A stretch of DNA of 64,000 nt from Microvirga pakistanensis (lineage in GTDB: Bacteria; Pseudomonadota; Alphaproteobacteria; Rhizobiales; Beijerinckiaceae): assembly GCF_004458765.1 (NCBI RefSeq), contig NZ_SPJX01000410.1, positions 1-64,000 of the forward strand, in the 5' to 3' direction. A program made the position numbers and the translations under genes. A model generated the notes under the pieces. The model saw nothing but the letters and a program-made list of their open reading frames with translations, made no database searches and was not told where the DNA came from. The number at the start of each line of letters is the position of its first letter. Position 1 is the stretch's first letter. Positions 9,635 through 18,201 of the stretch are shown here, in pieces.

Positions 9635-10798
9635 TCAATCCTGGCGGGTCACCCGTCGGGATGCCCTCTGGCGGTCGTTCCGCCAGGCGAGGAAATCGCG
9701 GAAGAGTGCCTCGCGCTGTTCCGGCGAGACCACCATGCCCCGGCTCTGCATGAAGCTCTCGAAGGTCTGTGCCTCGGGCGAGGGCCTGCTGGCGGCCACG
9801 GCCCGGTCCAGCCAATCCTGCGCGGCCCTGCTCCGCTGCCAGCCGGGAACGTCCGCCGCCAGATTGACCTCTTTCCACTTCGGGTGCCGGCCCGGCTGGA
9901 GGAATTCGTCGAACCGGGAGAAGAACGCGTCCACGAAGCGCTTCACACGATTGTACCGGTCGGTGTTCTCGGGCCAGTTGTACACCGCGAGCAGGCTCCC
10001 GACCGCGAGGGTGTCGACCGTCTTGTCCTGTTCGACCAGCTGAGGGTAATCCGCATTCTCGAAACGGGCCGGGAAGTAGGATTCGGCGATCTCGCCCTCG
10101 AACGGAATCGAGAGGAGGTGGAAACGTCCCTCGGTCTGAAACTCCGCAATCGCCCGGACGGGGCGTCCGGCGACGTAGAGAGCCGCCTGGATCTCTCCGG
10201 ATTTGAGCTTCGCGTAGGACGAAGCCTGATCGAAGGTCGTCATCTCGGGCTTGATCCCCAGCTTGTCGAAGATGAGGCGCGCGGTCAGGTTGGTGCCGCT
10301 TCCGGCCTTGTCGATATTGACCTTCTTGCCTTCGAGCTGACGGATGTCCGTGATCTCGCGGTTCGCGATGATATGAACCTCCTCGTTATAAAGACGCGTG
10401 ATGAAGCGCAAGCGCTGCACGGCGTCGTCCTGGAGGTTCTCCGCCCTCAACTGCTCGCGCGCGTCCATCTGCACGATGCCGATGTCGACGCCGCGCAGGA
10501 ACATGATGTCCTTCAGGTTCTGCAGCGATCCGCGCCCGATCATCGGCAAGATGCGCAAGTCCTCGTTGTCGAGCACGTTCGCGAGATCGGCCGCAATCCG
10601 GATATAGGTGCCGTCGGCGCCGCCAGAGATGACGCCCAAGGTGCCCTTGTTGGCGCGCGATGCGTTGAAGCCCTGTAACGTCTGGGCCGAGACGCCGACG
10701 ATGCCGGAGAGAAGGCCCGCAGCAATGAGGCCCACCCGGATTACATGCCGGATTGATGGAACACGAATGGCCAGAAGATCATGAACTCGGCCCGCCAT
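9635..10798 (-). CDS. TAXI family (TRAP-type) solute-binding protein, orphan
   Basis: 387 residues with an N-terminal hydrophobic export segment ending near VSAQTLQ. The body carries the TAXI hallmarks GTLGVISGGADGTYIRIA, VDIGIVQMDA and KKVNIDKAGSGTNLTARLI. Such proteins deliver ligand to TRAP transporters. No DctQ- or DctM-type membrane subunit lies anywhere in this window, so this copy either serves a distant transporter or has a signalling role with the coiled-coil protein encoded next to it. The N-terminus before the hydrophobic segment is unusually long, so a later start is possible. Confidence 0.82.
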   Translation of the reverse strand: MAGRVHDLLAIRVPSIRHVIRVGLIAAGLLSGIVGVSAQTLQGFNASRANKGTLGVISGGADGTYIRIAADLANVLDNEDLRILPMIGRGSLQNLKDIMFLRGVDIGIVQMDAREQLRAENLQDDAVQRLRFITRLYNEEVHIIANREITDIRQLEGKKVNIDKAGSGTNLTARLIFDKLGIKPEMTTFDQASSYAKLKSGEIQAALYVAGRPVRAIAEFQTEGRFHLLSIPFEGEIAESYFPARFENADYPQLVEQDKTVDTLAVGSLLAVYNWPENTDRYNRVKRFVDAFFSRFDEFLQPGRHPKWKEVNLAADVPGWQRSRAAQDWLDRAVAASRPSPEAQTFESFMQSRGMVVSPEQREALFRDFLAWRNDRQRASRRVTRQD

Positions 10799-11187
10799 AC
10801 TTCGTCCTCCCTGGACTAGCCATTCGGCTGTTTATCGTTTCGATCGTTTTGCTTCACGAATACTGTATATGAAAAGAATCTTGCTGTATCCGAAGTGCAT
10901 AGCGAAAGAACGAGCATCGTATGCCCATGAGAGGTTCGGTCAATTATGTTTTGAGGACGGATTAATACTCAAGAAGTGCTAGGTAATAGCCACAAAGGTA
11001 TAGATATTATCTCTATATTCCTTGCTTCGGCTCAATTTCTTAAAAGGCTATCCCGTCATACCCCTTCGGGAAAAATGGGAATCTCCGGTCGGCTACTAAA
11101 AAATTGTTAGCGAAGGAGCGCGCTCCTTAACGGTCCATTAACCATAAGCGTTCGAAATCAGGGGGTATTAAAGGAATTTGAACTCCC
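10799..11187. other. Intergenic region between the TAXI gene and minC
   Basis: 389 bases, AT-richer than the flanks, separating two divergent genes. Apart from the CtrA-type box and the palindrome AAGGAGCGCGCTCCTT at 11113-11128, I see no coding potential or convincing RNA gene. Confidence 0.5.
11127..11141. promoter_or_regulatory. CtrA-type box (TTAA-N7-TTAA) upstream of minC
   Basis: TTAACGGTCCATTAA is a full match to the CtrA consensus TTAA-N7-TTAA, 46 bases before the minC start. CtrA is the alphaproteobacterial cell-cycle regulator, and it is known to act on min genes in Sinorhizobium meliloti. The 16-bp palindrome just upstream shares its last two bases with the box. Confidence 0.65.
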
Positions 11188-11916
11188 GTGACCATCGCCG
11201 TTCGCCCCCGTCCCGCACTTCGCTTCCGTGGCAGGTCCTTCATGGCCCTGGTCCTGGCACCTGAAGTGCCGCTGAGGGACTGGCTCGAGGATCTCGATGC
11301 CGTGTCGGAGCGTTCGCCCGGATTCTTCACCGGACGTCCGATCATTGCCGACGTGTCCAACCTCAAGCCTTCCAAGTCCGAGCTGAAGTTTCTCCTGGCC
11401 GCGTTCAAGATGCGCAACATCCGCATCATCGGCCTCGAAGGCGCTGCGCCTGAGAACGTCGAGCCCGACATGCCGCCGCCGATCACGGGCGGCAAGCCCG
11501 CGGGCGAGATCGACGTGCCGGACGCAGCCCAGGCTGCCGCCATGGCAGCGACCGCAGTCTCCGCGTTCGCTCATCAGCCTTCTGCCGACAAGACGCTGAT
11601 GATCGAAGGCTCCGTGCGTTCCGGCCAGTCGATCCTTCACCCGGAGGGCGACGTGACGGTTCTCGGTTCCGTCGCCTCGGGCGCGGAGATCGTGGCTGGA
11701 GGTTCCATTCACGTTTACGGCGCGCTGCGCGGCCGGGCGATCGCCGGCTGCACGGGCAATGGTCGCGCACGCATCTTCTGCAGAAAGTTCGAGGCCGAGC
11801 TGATCGCGATCGACGGCCTCTATAAGACCGCCGACGACCTCGGCACCAAGTTCCATGGTCAACCCATCCAGGTGAGTCTGGATGGCGATTCGATCATCCT
11901 GCAAACCCTGGATTGA
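11188..11916 (+). CDS. minC: Septum site-determining protein MinC
   Basis: 242 residues with a GTG start. The N-terminal FtsZ-inhibiting domain occupies about 1-110; the C-terminal beta-helical domain begins near residue 130 and shows EGSVRSGQSI, GDVTVLGSVASGAEIVAGGSI, HVYGALRGRA and ARIFCRKFEAELIAIDG, the standard MinD-binding and dimerisation strands. It blocks Z-ring assembly away from mid-cell. It is first in a three-gene operon, 21 bases before minD. Confidence 0.95.
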   Translation: MTIAVRPRPALRFRGRSFMALVLAPEVPLRDWLEDLDAVSERSPGFFTGRPIIADVSNLKPSKSELKFLLAAFKMRNIRIIGLEGAAPENVEPDMPPPITGGKPAGEIDVPDAAQAAAMAATAVSAFAHQPSADKTLMIEGSVRSGQSILHPEGDVTVLGSVASGAEIVAGGSIHVYGALRGRAIAGCTGNGRARIFCRKFEAELIAIDGLYKTADDLGTKFHGQPIQVSLDGDSIILQTLD

Positions 11917-11937
11917 TAGAGAGAAAGAGGGACGACA

Positions 11938-12753
11938 ATGGCCAAAGTCTTGGTCGTAACATCCGGCAAAGGTGGCGTTGGCAAGACAACGTCCTCGGCA
12001 GCTCTGGGCGCGGCGCTGGCGCATGGCGGCGACAAGGTCGTCGTCATCGACTTCGACGTCGGCCTGCGCAATCTCGATCTCGTCATGGGCGCCGAGCGCC
12101 GCGTGGTGTTTGATCTCATCAACGTGGTGCAGGGCGACGCAAAGCTCTCCCAGGCTCTCATCCGGGACAAGCGCCTCGAGAATCTGTCGCTGCTTCCCGC
12201 TTCCCAGACACGCGACAAGGATGCGTTGACGGAAGAAGGCGTGGCCAAGGTGCTCAACGAACTGCGTGAGAAGTTCGACTGGATCATCTGCGACAGCCCG
12301 GCCGGCATCGAGCGCGGAGCGACCATGGCCATGCGCCATGCCGACGTGGCCGTCGTCGTCACCAACCCGGAAGTGTCTTCCGTGCGCGACTCCGACCGCA
12401 TCATCGGCCTCCTCGATTCGAAGACCGAGAAGGCGGAGAAGGGCGACCGCATCGAGAAGCACCTGCTGCTCACCCGCTACGATCCCGCTCGCGCCGAGCG
12501 CGGCGAGATGCTGAAGGTCGACGACGTGCTGGAGATCCTCTCCATCCCGCTCATCGGCATCATTCCGGAGAGCGAAGAGGTTCTGCGCGCATCGAACGTG
12601 GGCTCGCCGGTGACCCTCAACAACCCGGCGAGCGCCCCCGGCCGCGCTTATTTCGACGCTGCGCGCCGCCTGAAGGGCGAGAGCGTCGAGCTCACGATTC
12701 CGAGCGACAAGAAGAGCCTGCTCGGCAAATTGTTCGGACGGAGGGCCGCATGA
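11938..12753 (+). CDS. minD: Septum site-determining ATPase MinD
   Basis: 271 residues. The deviant Walker A motif GKGGVGKTT is at residues 10-18, a second P-loop region follows at [15 protein letters not shown], and the C-terminal amphipathic membrane-targeting helix is visible at [12 protein letters not shown]. MinD recruits MinC to the inner membrane and is released by MinE. It overlaps minE by four bases (ATGA), indicating translational coupling. Confidence 0.97.
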   Translation: MAKVLVVTSGKGGVGKTTSSAALGAALAHGGDKVVVIDFDVGLRNLDLVMGAERRVVFDLINVVQGDAKLSQALIRDKRLENLSLLPASQTRDKDALTEEGVAKVLNELREKFDWIICDSPAGIERGATMAMRHADVAVVVTNPEVSSVRDSDRIIGLLDSKTEKAEKGDRIEKHLLLTRYDPARAERGEMLKVDDVLEILSIPLIGIIPESEEVLRASNVGSPVTLNNPASAPGRAYFDAARRLKGESVELTIPSDKKSLLGKLFGRRAA

Positions 12754-13016
12754 GCCTCATGAGCTTCTTCAACCGGCGCACGTCTGCGCCTGTGGCGCGA
12801 GAGCGCCTGCAGATCCTGCTGGCGCACGAGCGTGGCATCGTCGGCGGCAAGCCCGATCTGATCGCGCAGCTGCGCGAGGAGATCCTCGCGGTCGTTCGCC
12901 GCCATGTGGCGGTCGAGCACCAGAACGTTCAGGTGAAGATGAACCGCGATGCGGACATCTCGACCCTGGAGATCGAAGTGGAGATTCCGGGTCCCACTCC
13001 GGTTGCGGCTCGCTGA
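12750..13016 (+). CDS. minE: Cell division topological specificity factor MinE
   Basis: 88 residues. The N-terminal membrane and MinD-binding region begins [20 protein letters not shown] and reads on through LLAHER; the C-terminal dimerisation domain includes [13 protein letters not shown]. It stimulates MinD ATPase and drives pole-to-pole oscillation. Last gene of minCDE, followed by a strong hairpin. Confidence 0.96.
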   Translation: MSLMSFFNRRTSAPVARERLQILLAHERGIVGGKPDLIAQLREEILAVVRRHVAVEHQNVQVKMNRDADISTLEIEVEIPGPTPVAAR

Positions 13017-13038
13017 CCCCGTCTCCAAAATCGTTCTG

Positions 13039-13065
13039 ACGGCCCTCCGCCGTGCGGGGGGCCGT
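13039..13065. terminator. Hairpin after minE
   Basis: A 12-bp stem, ACGGCC plus CTCCGC pairing with GCGGGG plus GGCCGT (one G-U pair) around a CGT loop, between the convergent stops of minE and the SNase-like gene. Confidence 0.6.
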
Positions 13066-13070
13066 TGCGC

Positions 13071-14240
13071 CTAATTCTGCTTGCTCCACACGCCGAGCTT
13101 CGCTTCGCGCGCTTGGTCCGCAGCAGCCTTGAGTTCCGGGGTCGCCTCGGAGGTTGGTTGTCCGCCCCCATTGTAGAGAATGACCCGCGACAGATCCTGC
13201 TCGCCGACACGGCAGCGATAGGTGTCGTTGCCGCCCGCGGGCTCACAGGTCACTTCGCGCCCCTGGAGATAACTGGTTAGGTCTTCGGGCTTGCCTGCGC
13301 CGGGCGCCCATTCCACGCCGAAGAGGCGAACCACTTCGCCGTCCAGTGACAGCGTGGCGGTATCGATCACATCCGGCACACCGCGCAGAGTGCGACCTCC
13401 CGATGAACGGGACACCGGCGTCTGCGCAGATGCAGCCTGGCTCGGCGCGAGGGAGCCCGTTTGCGAAGGATTATCGGCAGCCGCCTGGGTGGCATTCTCG
13501 GGACGCAGAAGGAAGAATGCTCCCACGGCCAGCAGCAGCGCGACCGCCGCCACAGCGCCCAGCGCAAAGCCTGGGCGGCGGGAGACGGGCTTGTCCTGGA
13601 GATGGTCGAAGAAAGCCTGAGCGCGTGCCTTGGATTCGGCGATGGAGTTCGTCAGGTCGTGCCGGAGGCCTGACGCCTCGGAGCCGCTCAGGGCATGCGA
13701 CACCCTTTTGGACCAGCCATGGAAGCGAACCTTGCCCTTGCGCCAATGCGTGAGCGCATGCGTGCTCCGTGCCCGCGCAGGCTCGTCTCCGGACACCGGT
13801 TCACCGGAATCGAGCTTCAGCCAATCCCGGCGCGGAGGCTGTTTCACCTGCTTGGCCGCCGGAGGCTCGGGTGTTGCAGATATTTCTTCGGCGGCAGCTT
13901 TCGGCGGGGGCGGGGATTTGAACAGAACCGGGTGGAGCGTGCGCAGCTCCGCGATGAGGTCGTGCAGGGTGAAGGGTACCTGCTGCCCATTCTTCTCGAC
14001 CATGCGCGGTTGCCCCGCGCTATCGATCACGGTGAGTTTCAGTTCGCCATCCGCGTTGGACGGACGCAGGGACGATTCGATGATGAGTTCCAGTGCCCGG
14101 CGAGCATCGTCCGTGGGATTGATTTTTTCAACCTCGGCATGGATGAGCGCGCGCATCCGCTCTCTCAGCTGCACGGCGTTGCCGATTGGAGTATCGCCAA
14201 GGTTCCCAGAGGTGGTGCGAAGAGACGTGACATCACTCAT
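13071..14240 (-). CDS. Membrane protein with C-terminal SNase-like domain, probably non-catalytic
   Basis: 389 residues. Residues 1-200 are cytoplasmic and charged; one transmembrane helix lies near 225-245 (ALGAVAAVALLLAVGAFFLL); after a polar linker, the last 100 residues resemble staphylococcal nuclease: GVPDVIDTATLSLDGEVVRLFGVEW, a YRCR strand, and DQAREAKLGVW at the end. The catalytic Asp/Arg/Glu positions of true SNases (the DAPE region) read APGA here, so nuclease activity is unlikely. The start at 14240 overlaps the upstream gene by eight bases, implying coupling. Confidence 0.6.
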   Translation of the reverse strand: MSDVTSLRTTSGNLGDTPIGNAVQLRERMRALIHAEVEKINPTDDARRALELIIESSLRPSNADGELKLTVIDSAGQPRMVEKNGQQVPFTLHDLIAELRTLHPVLFKSPPPPKAAAEEISATPEPPAAKQVKQPPRRDWLKLDSGEPVSGDEPARARSTHALTHWRKGKVRFHGWSKRVSHALSGSEASGLRHDLTNSIAESKARAQAFFDHLQDKPVSRRPGFALGAVAAVALLLAVGAFFLLRPENATQAAADNPSQTGSLAPSQAASAQTPVSRSSGGRTLRGVPDVIDTATLSLDGEVVRLFGVEWAPGAGKPEDLTSYLQGREVTCEPAGGNDTYRCRVGEQDLSRVILYNGGGQPTSEATPELKAAADQAREAKLGVWSKQN

Positions 14241-14988
14241 TCGAGGTTCCCTCCAGAGCAAGGGTGCGCCTACGCGTCTGCTTGAGCAACGTGCTGTGCT
14301 CCGCGACGATCACAGGTTTCTCACCGATGAATTCCACGATGAGCCGAACGGCCCCAGATCCTTCCGAGATCTGGCGGCGCTTCGGATTGGCGGCAGTATA
14401 ATCGAAGACCGCGTGCACGGTGCAGATCGACCCGTCGGGATTGCACAAGACACCCATGGCATCGGAACGGGGCCGGTACTCGCGTTCAGGCCAGCGGCGA
14501 ACGAAGCGCTGCTTTTCCCTGTAGAGCCGCTCGAGGGTCACAGTGCGCCCATGGAAGAGAACGCGCGGGGCATATAGCTCGGCCGTTGCCTCGAGTGCGA
14601 CATCGTTCCGCGCCGACCATGAACTCAGATACTCGATGGCGAAGTTCTTCGCCATCTCGGCCCGCGCCAGGCGACGCTCATCCCAGGACGGCGATTGTCG
14701 CGGTTCGGCCGCTTTCGTACGCGGCGCAGGTGATACCGGCTGCGAAGGTTGCGGCGAGGCTTGCGGGGGCTGCACCGGCTGACGCACTTCCGGCGTTGGC
14801 GAGACGGGCGGAAGCCTGGGCGGCTCAGGGGATGCGGCAGGCGGTGCCGCCGGTGCCGCCTGCGGAGCGCCGCCATTTGCCGGCGGGTCGACCCATGATC
14901 TTGCTTCCTGGGCAAAGGTTGTCGAGCCGCTGTCCGCGCCCAGAAGGACGAGAATCAGCGACGATGTCAGCAACCGGCGCGCTTGCAT
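14233..14988 (-). CDS. Secreted proline-rich protein with a C-terminal NTF2-like region
   Basis: 251 residues. An N-terminal signal peptide ends near STTFAQEA. Residues 30-105 are dominated by proline, alanine and glutamine, a cell-wall-spanning or flexible linker. The C-terminal 140 residues include FAIEYLSSWSARNDVALEATAELYAPRVLFHGRTV, which looks like a SnoaL/NTF2-type fold. It overlaps the SNase-like membrane gene downstream by eight bases, so the two products probably work together at the envelope. No precise function is recognised. Confidence 0.6.
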   Translation of the reverse strand: MQARRLLTSSLILVLLGADSGSTTFAQEARSWVDPPANGGAPQAAPAAPPAASPEPPRLPPVSPTPEVRQPVQPPQASPQPSQPVSPAPRTKAAEPRQSPSWDERRLARAEMAKNFAIEYLSSWSARNDVALEATAELYAPRVLFHGRTVTLERLYREKQRFVRRWPEREYRPRSDAMGVLCNPDGSICTVHAVFDYTAANPKRRQISEGSGAVRLIVEFIGEKPVIVAEHSTLLKQTRRRTLALEGTSNE

Positions 14989-15087
14989 GGGATGCTCCGA
15001 ACAGCTTTCCCTGGTTGAGAAGGTGACCGGGGAAAAGCGGGCTGGACGGTTCCAAGTTCCATCGAGCGCCCGCTTTGAGATGCTCGA

Positions 15088-15477
15088 TCAAAGCTTCGCA
15101 ACGGTGACGGCAGCGACGCCCTTGATGCCGATAGCCTCAGCCGAGGCGCGGGAGAGGTCGATGACACGACCATGCGCATAGGGGCCACGATCATTGATCC
15201 GCACCACCACCGACTTTCCGGTGCGCTTGTTCACGACGCGCACCCGGGTGCCGAAGGGCAAGGTGCGATGCGCCGCCGTCAGGTCATTGGTATTGAAGGT
15301 TTCACCGCTTGCGGTCCGTCGCCCATGGAAACCGGGGCCGTACCAGGATGCACGCCCGTCCTGGATGACTTTTTCGGATTCTTCCTTCGGCTCAGCCTGC
15401 GCCGTCGAAACGGGCAAGACAGCGAGAGCCGAAAGGAGGAGACCTGCCAGGTTAAGTGTTACCTTTCTTTGATCCAC
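15088..15477 (-). CDS. rlpA: RlpA-like septal ring lytic transglycosylase domain protein
   Basis: 129 residues: a signal peptide (about 1-28, cut near AQAEP) and a double-psi beta-barrel domain with the RlpA signatures [35 protein letters not shown] and [18 protein letters not shown], including the catalytic Asp in NDRGP. It lacks the SPOR domain of longer RlpA proteins. It acts on denuded peptidoglycan strands in the periplasm. It lies 99 bases upstream of the proline-rich gene on the same strand. Confidence 0.88.
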   Translation of the reverse strand: MDQRKVTLNLAGLLLSALAVLPVSTAQAEPKEESEKVIQDGRASWYGPGFHGRRTASGETFNTNDLTAAHRTLPFGTRVRVVNKRTGKSVVVRINDRGPYAHGRVIDLSRASAEAIGIKGVAAVTVAKL

Positions 15478-15820
15478 AATGCATTCCCTTGTTGTTGTAG
15501 AGGGCGCGCAAGATGGAGCTTAATGAGGCGATAATGAGACCTTCATAGTTGATGATCTTCGGAGTTCCCCAAATTTATACTGAACAGTTATTCATGTGGG
15601 AGGTTAATATCGTAACTTTATGCTGATTATAGCCTCAGGCTTTGTTTGATGACGCTGAATTGCAGGCTGATCGTTTCCAGGTCCTGAGGATCCATTCATT
15701 GTGAGCATGGTGCCGGTGTGGTCTTTGCACTTCTCATGCGGGGAAAACGAATCTTTAGTGGTGTGCTCATTGCCTCCAGGCTCGCAGCGCCCGCGTGCGG
15801 GCCTCTTTTTTGAGTCGTGC
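15478..15820 (+). other. Untranslated leader or small RNA region ahead of the DMT gene
   Basis: 343 bases between the divergent rlpA and DMT starts with no convincing frame. A TATACT box at about 15578 could start a transcript of roughly 225 nt ending at the intrinsic terminator at 15778-15811. Since the DMT ATG is only ten bases beyond the T tract, the region is either an attenuating leader or a separate small RNA. Confidence 0.4.
15778..15811 (+). terminator. Intrinsic terminator immediately before the DMT start codon
   Basis: A 9-bp stem (AGGCTCGCA / TGCGGGCCT, one T-G pair) with a nine-base loop is followed directly by CTTTTTT. It lies between any upstream promoter and the ATG at 15821. 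Confidence 0.75.
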
Positions 15821-16768
15821 ATGACCGCTGCTTTCAAAACGTCCGACAGCAAGGTTCTTTCCGGGATCGCTGATCAGCCCCTCCATGCGCAGGCTCAATC
15901 TCCGGCACGGGGCATTCTGCTTCTCGTGGCATCCACAATCGTCTTCTCCTTGTGCGATGTCATCACCAAGCATCTGGCTGCCACGCTGCCTGCGGTCGAG
16001 GTTGCGTGGCTCCGTTATGTCACCTTTGCGTTCATCGTTGTTCCCTGGGTTATGGTCTCCGGCGGCAGAACGTTGTTTCGCGCAAAGCGTCCGGGCCTCC
16101 AAGTGCTGCGGAGCTTCGGTATCATCGGCTCGACTTTGTTCTTCACCCAGGGCTTGCGTTACCTGCCGGTGGCGGAATCGACCGCGATCTACTTCATCTC
16201 GCCGATCCTGATCATGGCGCTCTCGATTCTGTTCCTGGGCGAGACGGTCGGCTGGCGGCGTTGGACGGCGGCCCTCGTCGGGCTCGTCGGGGTGCTGATC
16301 GTCATCCGGCCCGGTACGGATGCCTTTCAGCTGACGGCGCTCCTGCCCTTGCTCGGGGCGACAAGCTGGGCCGCCGGAGCCGTGGTGACGCGCAAGATGA
16401 GCGGCAGCGAACATCCGCTGACCACGCTTGTCTATTCAGCCATCATGGGTTGTCTCGTTCTGAGCCTTCTGTTGCCCTTCAACTGGGTGACTCCGACGGG
16501 GAGCGAAGTGGGGCTTGCGGCTCTCATGGGCGTGTTCTTCGCTGCCGGGCAGTGGCTCGTCGTGCTGGCATACCGCCACGGCAATGCGTCCGTGATCGCG
16601 CCCTTTTCCTATGTGCAGCTGCTCTGGGCCGGAGCGCTCGGTTATCTGGTCTTCGGCGCGCTGCCCGATGGCTGGACCATCCTGGGTGCCGGCATCATCG
16701 CCGCGAGCGGTCTCTATACCGCCTATCGTGAGCGCGTCCGCATGCTGCAGGCGCGCCGGGGAGCCTGA
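15821..16768 (+). CDS. DMT superfamily (EamA) transporter
   Basis: 315 residues with ten hydrophobic segments arranged as two EamA repeats; the first half carries LRYLPVAESTAIYFISPILIMALS, the second half GAVVTRKMSG and YRHGNASVIAPFSYVQLLWAG. Such proteins export metabolites across the inner membrane; the substrate is unknown. The ATG at 15821 is chosen because the earlier in-frame start would place an intrinsic terminator inside the gene. That terminator suggests readthrough control. Confidence 0.82.
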   Translation: MTAAFKTSDSKVLSGIADQPLHAQAQSPARGILLLVASTIVFSLCDVITKHLAATLPAVEVAWLRYVTFAFIVVPWVMVSGGRTLFRAKRPGLQVLRSFGIIGSTLFFTQGLRYLPVAESTAIYFISPILIMALSILFLGETVGWRRWTAALVGLVGVLIVIRPGTDAFQLTALLPLLGATSWAAGAVVTRKMSGSEHPLTTLVYSAIMGCLVLSLLLPFNWVTPTGSEVGLAALMGVFFAAGQWLVVLAYRHGNASVIAPFSYVQLLWAGALGYLVFGALPDGWTILGAGIIAASGLYTAYRERVRMLQARRGA

Positions 16769-16782
16769 CCGGTCAGGCTCCC
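16759..16782. terminator. 24-bp perfect palindrome at convergent gene ends
   Basis: Arms GGGAGCCTGACC and GGTCAGGCTCCC meet without a spacer, spanning the end of the DMT gene and the last codons of the convergent small gene. No T tract follows. Confidence 0.5.
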
Positions 16783-17057
16783 GAGTGCACGACGCGCAGA
16801 CGCGGGCGCGCTGCGCGGCTGTAGAATGTAAGCGCGACGCAATCCTCTGCAGATGCGCCTTCGACCAGGCGATAGCCGAACTGTTCCGCCACCGCTCGTA
16901 CCTGGCCCAGATTGGCCTTCGAGATGCGGCGGCTGAACTCCGTGACGTCCTGGCTCATGAGGGCGGCGAGCATGCCGACCTCGACGCCCTGGTCGAAATC
17001 GACGCTCCGTGCCGGAAAACGAAGCCGCAACCCCTCGGCAAGGTGGATGTGATGCAT
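16773..17057 (-). CDS. Small hypothetical protein
   Basis: 94 residues, begins MHHIHLAEGLRLRFPARSVDF, soluble, mixed alpha/beta. Not recognised. It is convergent with the DMT gene; its codon use matches the surroundings and its frame carries no repeat. It may belong to a lineage-restricted family. Confidence 0.5.
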   Translation of the reverse strand: MHHIHLAEGLRLRFPARSVDFDQGVEVGMLAALMSQDVTEFSRRISKANLGQVRAVAEQFGYRLVEGASAEDCVALTFYSRAARPRLRVVHSGA

Positions 17058-17248
17058 GGTATCCCGTTCGCTTCACGACGTTTCGGAAGGGTTATGGCGC
17101 ACAACATCCTACCGCTTGTTTAAAGCGTGCCCCGAGCGGCCCGCTCTGTGGATAGGGTGGAGAAGACGTCCTGGATCCGAAAGCTCCTTCCGGCATTTAT
17201 TCACTCACAGGCTGTGCTGTTGGGCCATGGAATGGCAAGGGGTGTGAG

Positions 17249-17581
17249 ATGAAGATGCAGGGAATGGGTGTCGTGCTCGTGGCGGGCTTTCTGGGTGCGG
17301 GGCCGCTGGTTGAAAATACTTATGCTGCTGACATGACACGACAAACGGTGACCCGAACCACGCGGGTGACCCGCGTCGTACCCGTTGTCCCGGAGCGGGC
17401 CATCGCCCGCTTGGCGGATCGGGGGCTCGGCTATTCCGTCCTGCATGAGGGCGCCGGCGTGCCGCAGCGGGGTTACCGGGTGCATGTCACCTGCACGGTC
17501 ACCGAGACCTTCGCGCAGACCTATTGCCCCACCCCGGCCTATCAATCCTACTGCCCGAGCGCCACCATCGTCTGTCGTTAG
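17249..17581 (+). CDS. Small secreted cysteine-containing hypothetical protein
   Basis: 110 residues with a signal peptide (about 1-26, AYAAD cleavage region). The mature part has a Thr/Arg/Val stretch (RTTRVTRVVPVVPERAI) and four cysteines near the C-terminus (VTCTVTET, TYCPTPAYQ, SYCPSATIVC), which could form two disulfides in the periplasm. GGGGTGTGAG precedes the ATG. Not recognised. Confidence 0.55.
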   Translation: MKMQGMGVVLVAGFLGAGPLVENTYAADMTRQTVTRTTRVTRVVPVVPERAIARLADRGLGYSVLHEGAGVPQRGYRVHVTCTVTETFAQTYCPTPAYQSYCPSATIVCR

Positions 17582-17895
17582 GGACACGCGGTCTGAACGA
17601 CCCCAGAGGAAGGGACGGTTTCCCCGAATTGAGGGAAAGTTGTTCCATGCCGATCCAGGCTATTGGCGCTGCCGAACGCACTGAACGATGAATTACTTTC
17701 GGTGAGTGCCTTGTCATTTGGGGTTTGGGGCACTACGTGATGCTTATCGACATTTGGCCGGACAATCGGGCCGTACCGCCTTGGCATGCCGGGCGCACGT
17801 TCAGACACTCTCCCAAACATCGACGAACCGAGCAGGGGCGCGCTTTGGCGCGGGCCGACGCTCACGTGCACTGACGCAAACCAAGGAAGACTGCC
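17582..17895. other. Intergenic region and probable 5' leader of the cold-shock gene
   Basis: 314 bases with no coding potential on either strand that I can support. Cold-shock genes often carry long leaders that refold at low temperature; this region could serve that purpose, but I see no conserved cold-box sequence. Confidence 0.35.
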
Positions 17896-18105
17896 ATGAT
17901 CACGGGCACCGTGAAGTTCTACAACGACCAGAAGGGCTTCGGCTTCATTCAGCCGGACAACGGCGACAAGGACGTGTTCGTCCACGCCACCGCGCTTGAG
18001 CGCGCCGGCATCCGCGGCCTGCGCGAAGGCCAGAAGGTGTCCTTCGACACGGCCGAGGACCGCCGCTCCGGCAAGGTCGCGGTCAACAACATCCAGACGG
18101 CCTGA
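17896..18105 (+). CDS. cspA: Cold-shock protein (CspA family)
   Basis: 69 residues, the canonical single cold-shock domain. RNP1 (KGFGFIQ) is near residues 13-19 and RNP2 (VFVHATAL) near 27-34. It binds single-stranded RNA and DNA as a chaperone. A strong intrinsic terminator follows, and an IF-1 gene begins 96 bases after the stop. Confidence 0.95.
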   Translation: MITGTVKFYNDQKGFGFIQPDNGDKDVFVHATALERAGIRGLREGQKVSFDTAEDRRSGKVAVNNIQTA

Positions 18106-18151
18106 CGCGCCGTCTCCCGCGGGCGGCGGGCTCACCCAGGCCGCCCGCCAA

Positions 18152-18177
18152 AGCCGCCCTTCGGGAGCGGCTTTTTT
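18152..18177 (+). terminator. Intrinsic terminator between cspA and infA
   Basis: The stem AGCCGC / GCGGCT, extended by CC and GG around a TTCG tetraloop region, is followed by a run of T. A second GC-rich hairpin (GGGCGGC/GCCGCCC) lies just before it. Confidence 0.85.
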
Positions 18178-18201
18178 GTTTGCGAAGAAAGGAATTTCCC
18201 A

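Noticed and set aside
11158..12462. 434-codon frame opposite minC and minD
   Set aside because: Antisense shadow of two well-identified genes.
15700..15812. SRP (4.5S) or 6S RNA
   Set aside because: The conserved SRP domain IV bases are missing and I see no long closed duplex with a central bubble typical of 6S RNA.
15604..15852. 82-codon minus-strand frame ahead of the DMT gene
   Set aside because: It crosses the terminator hairpin, has no ribosome binding site and reads as low-complexity polar sequence.
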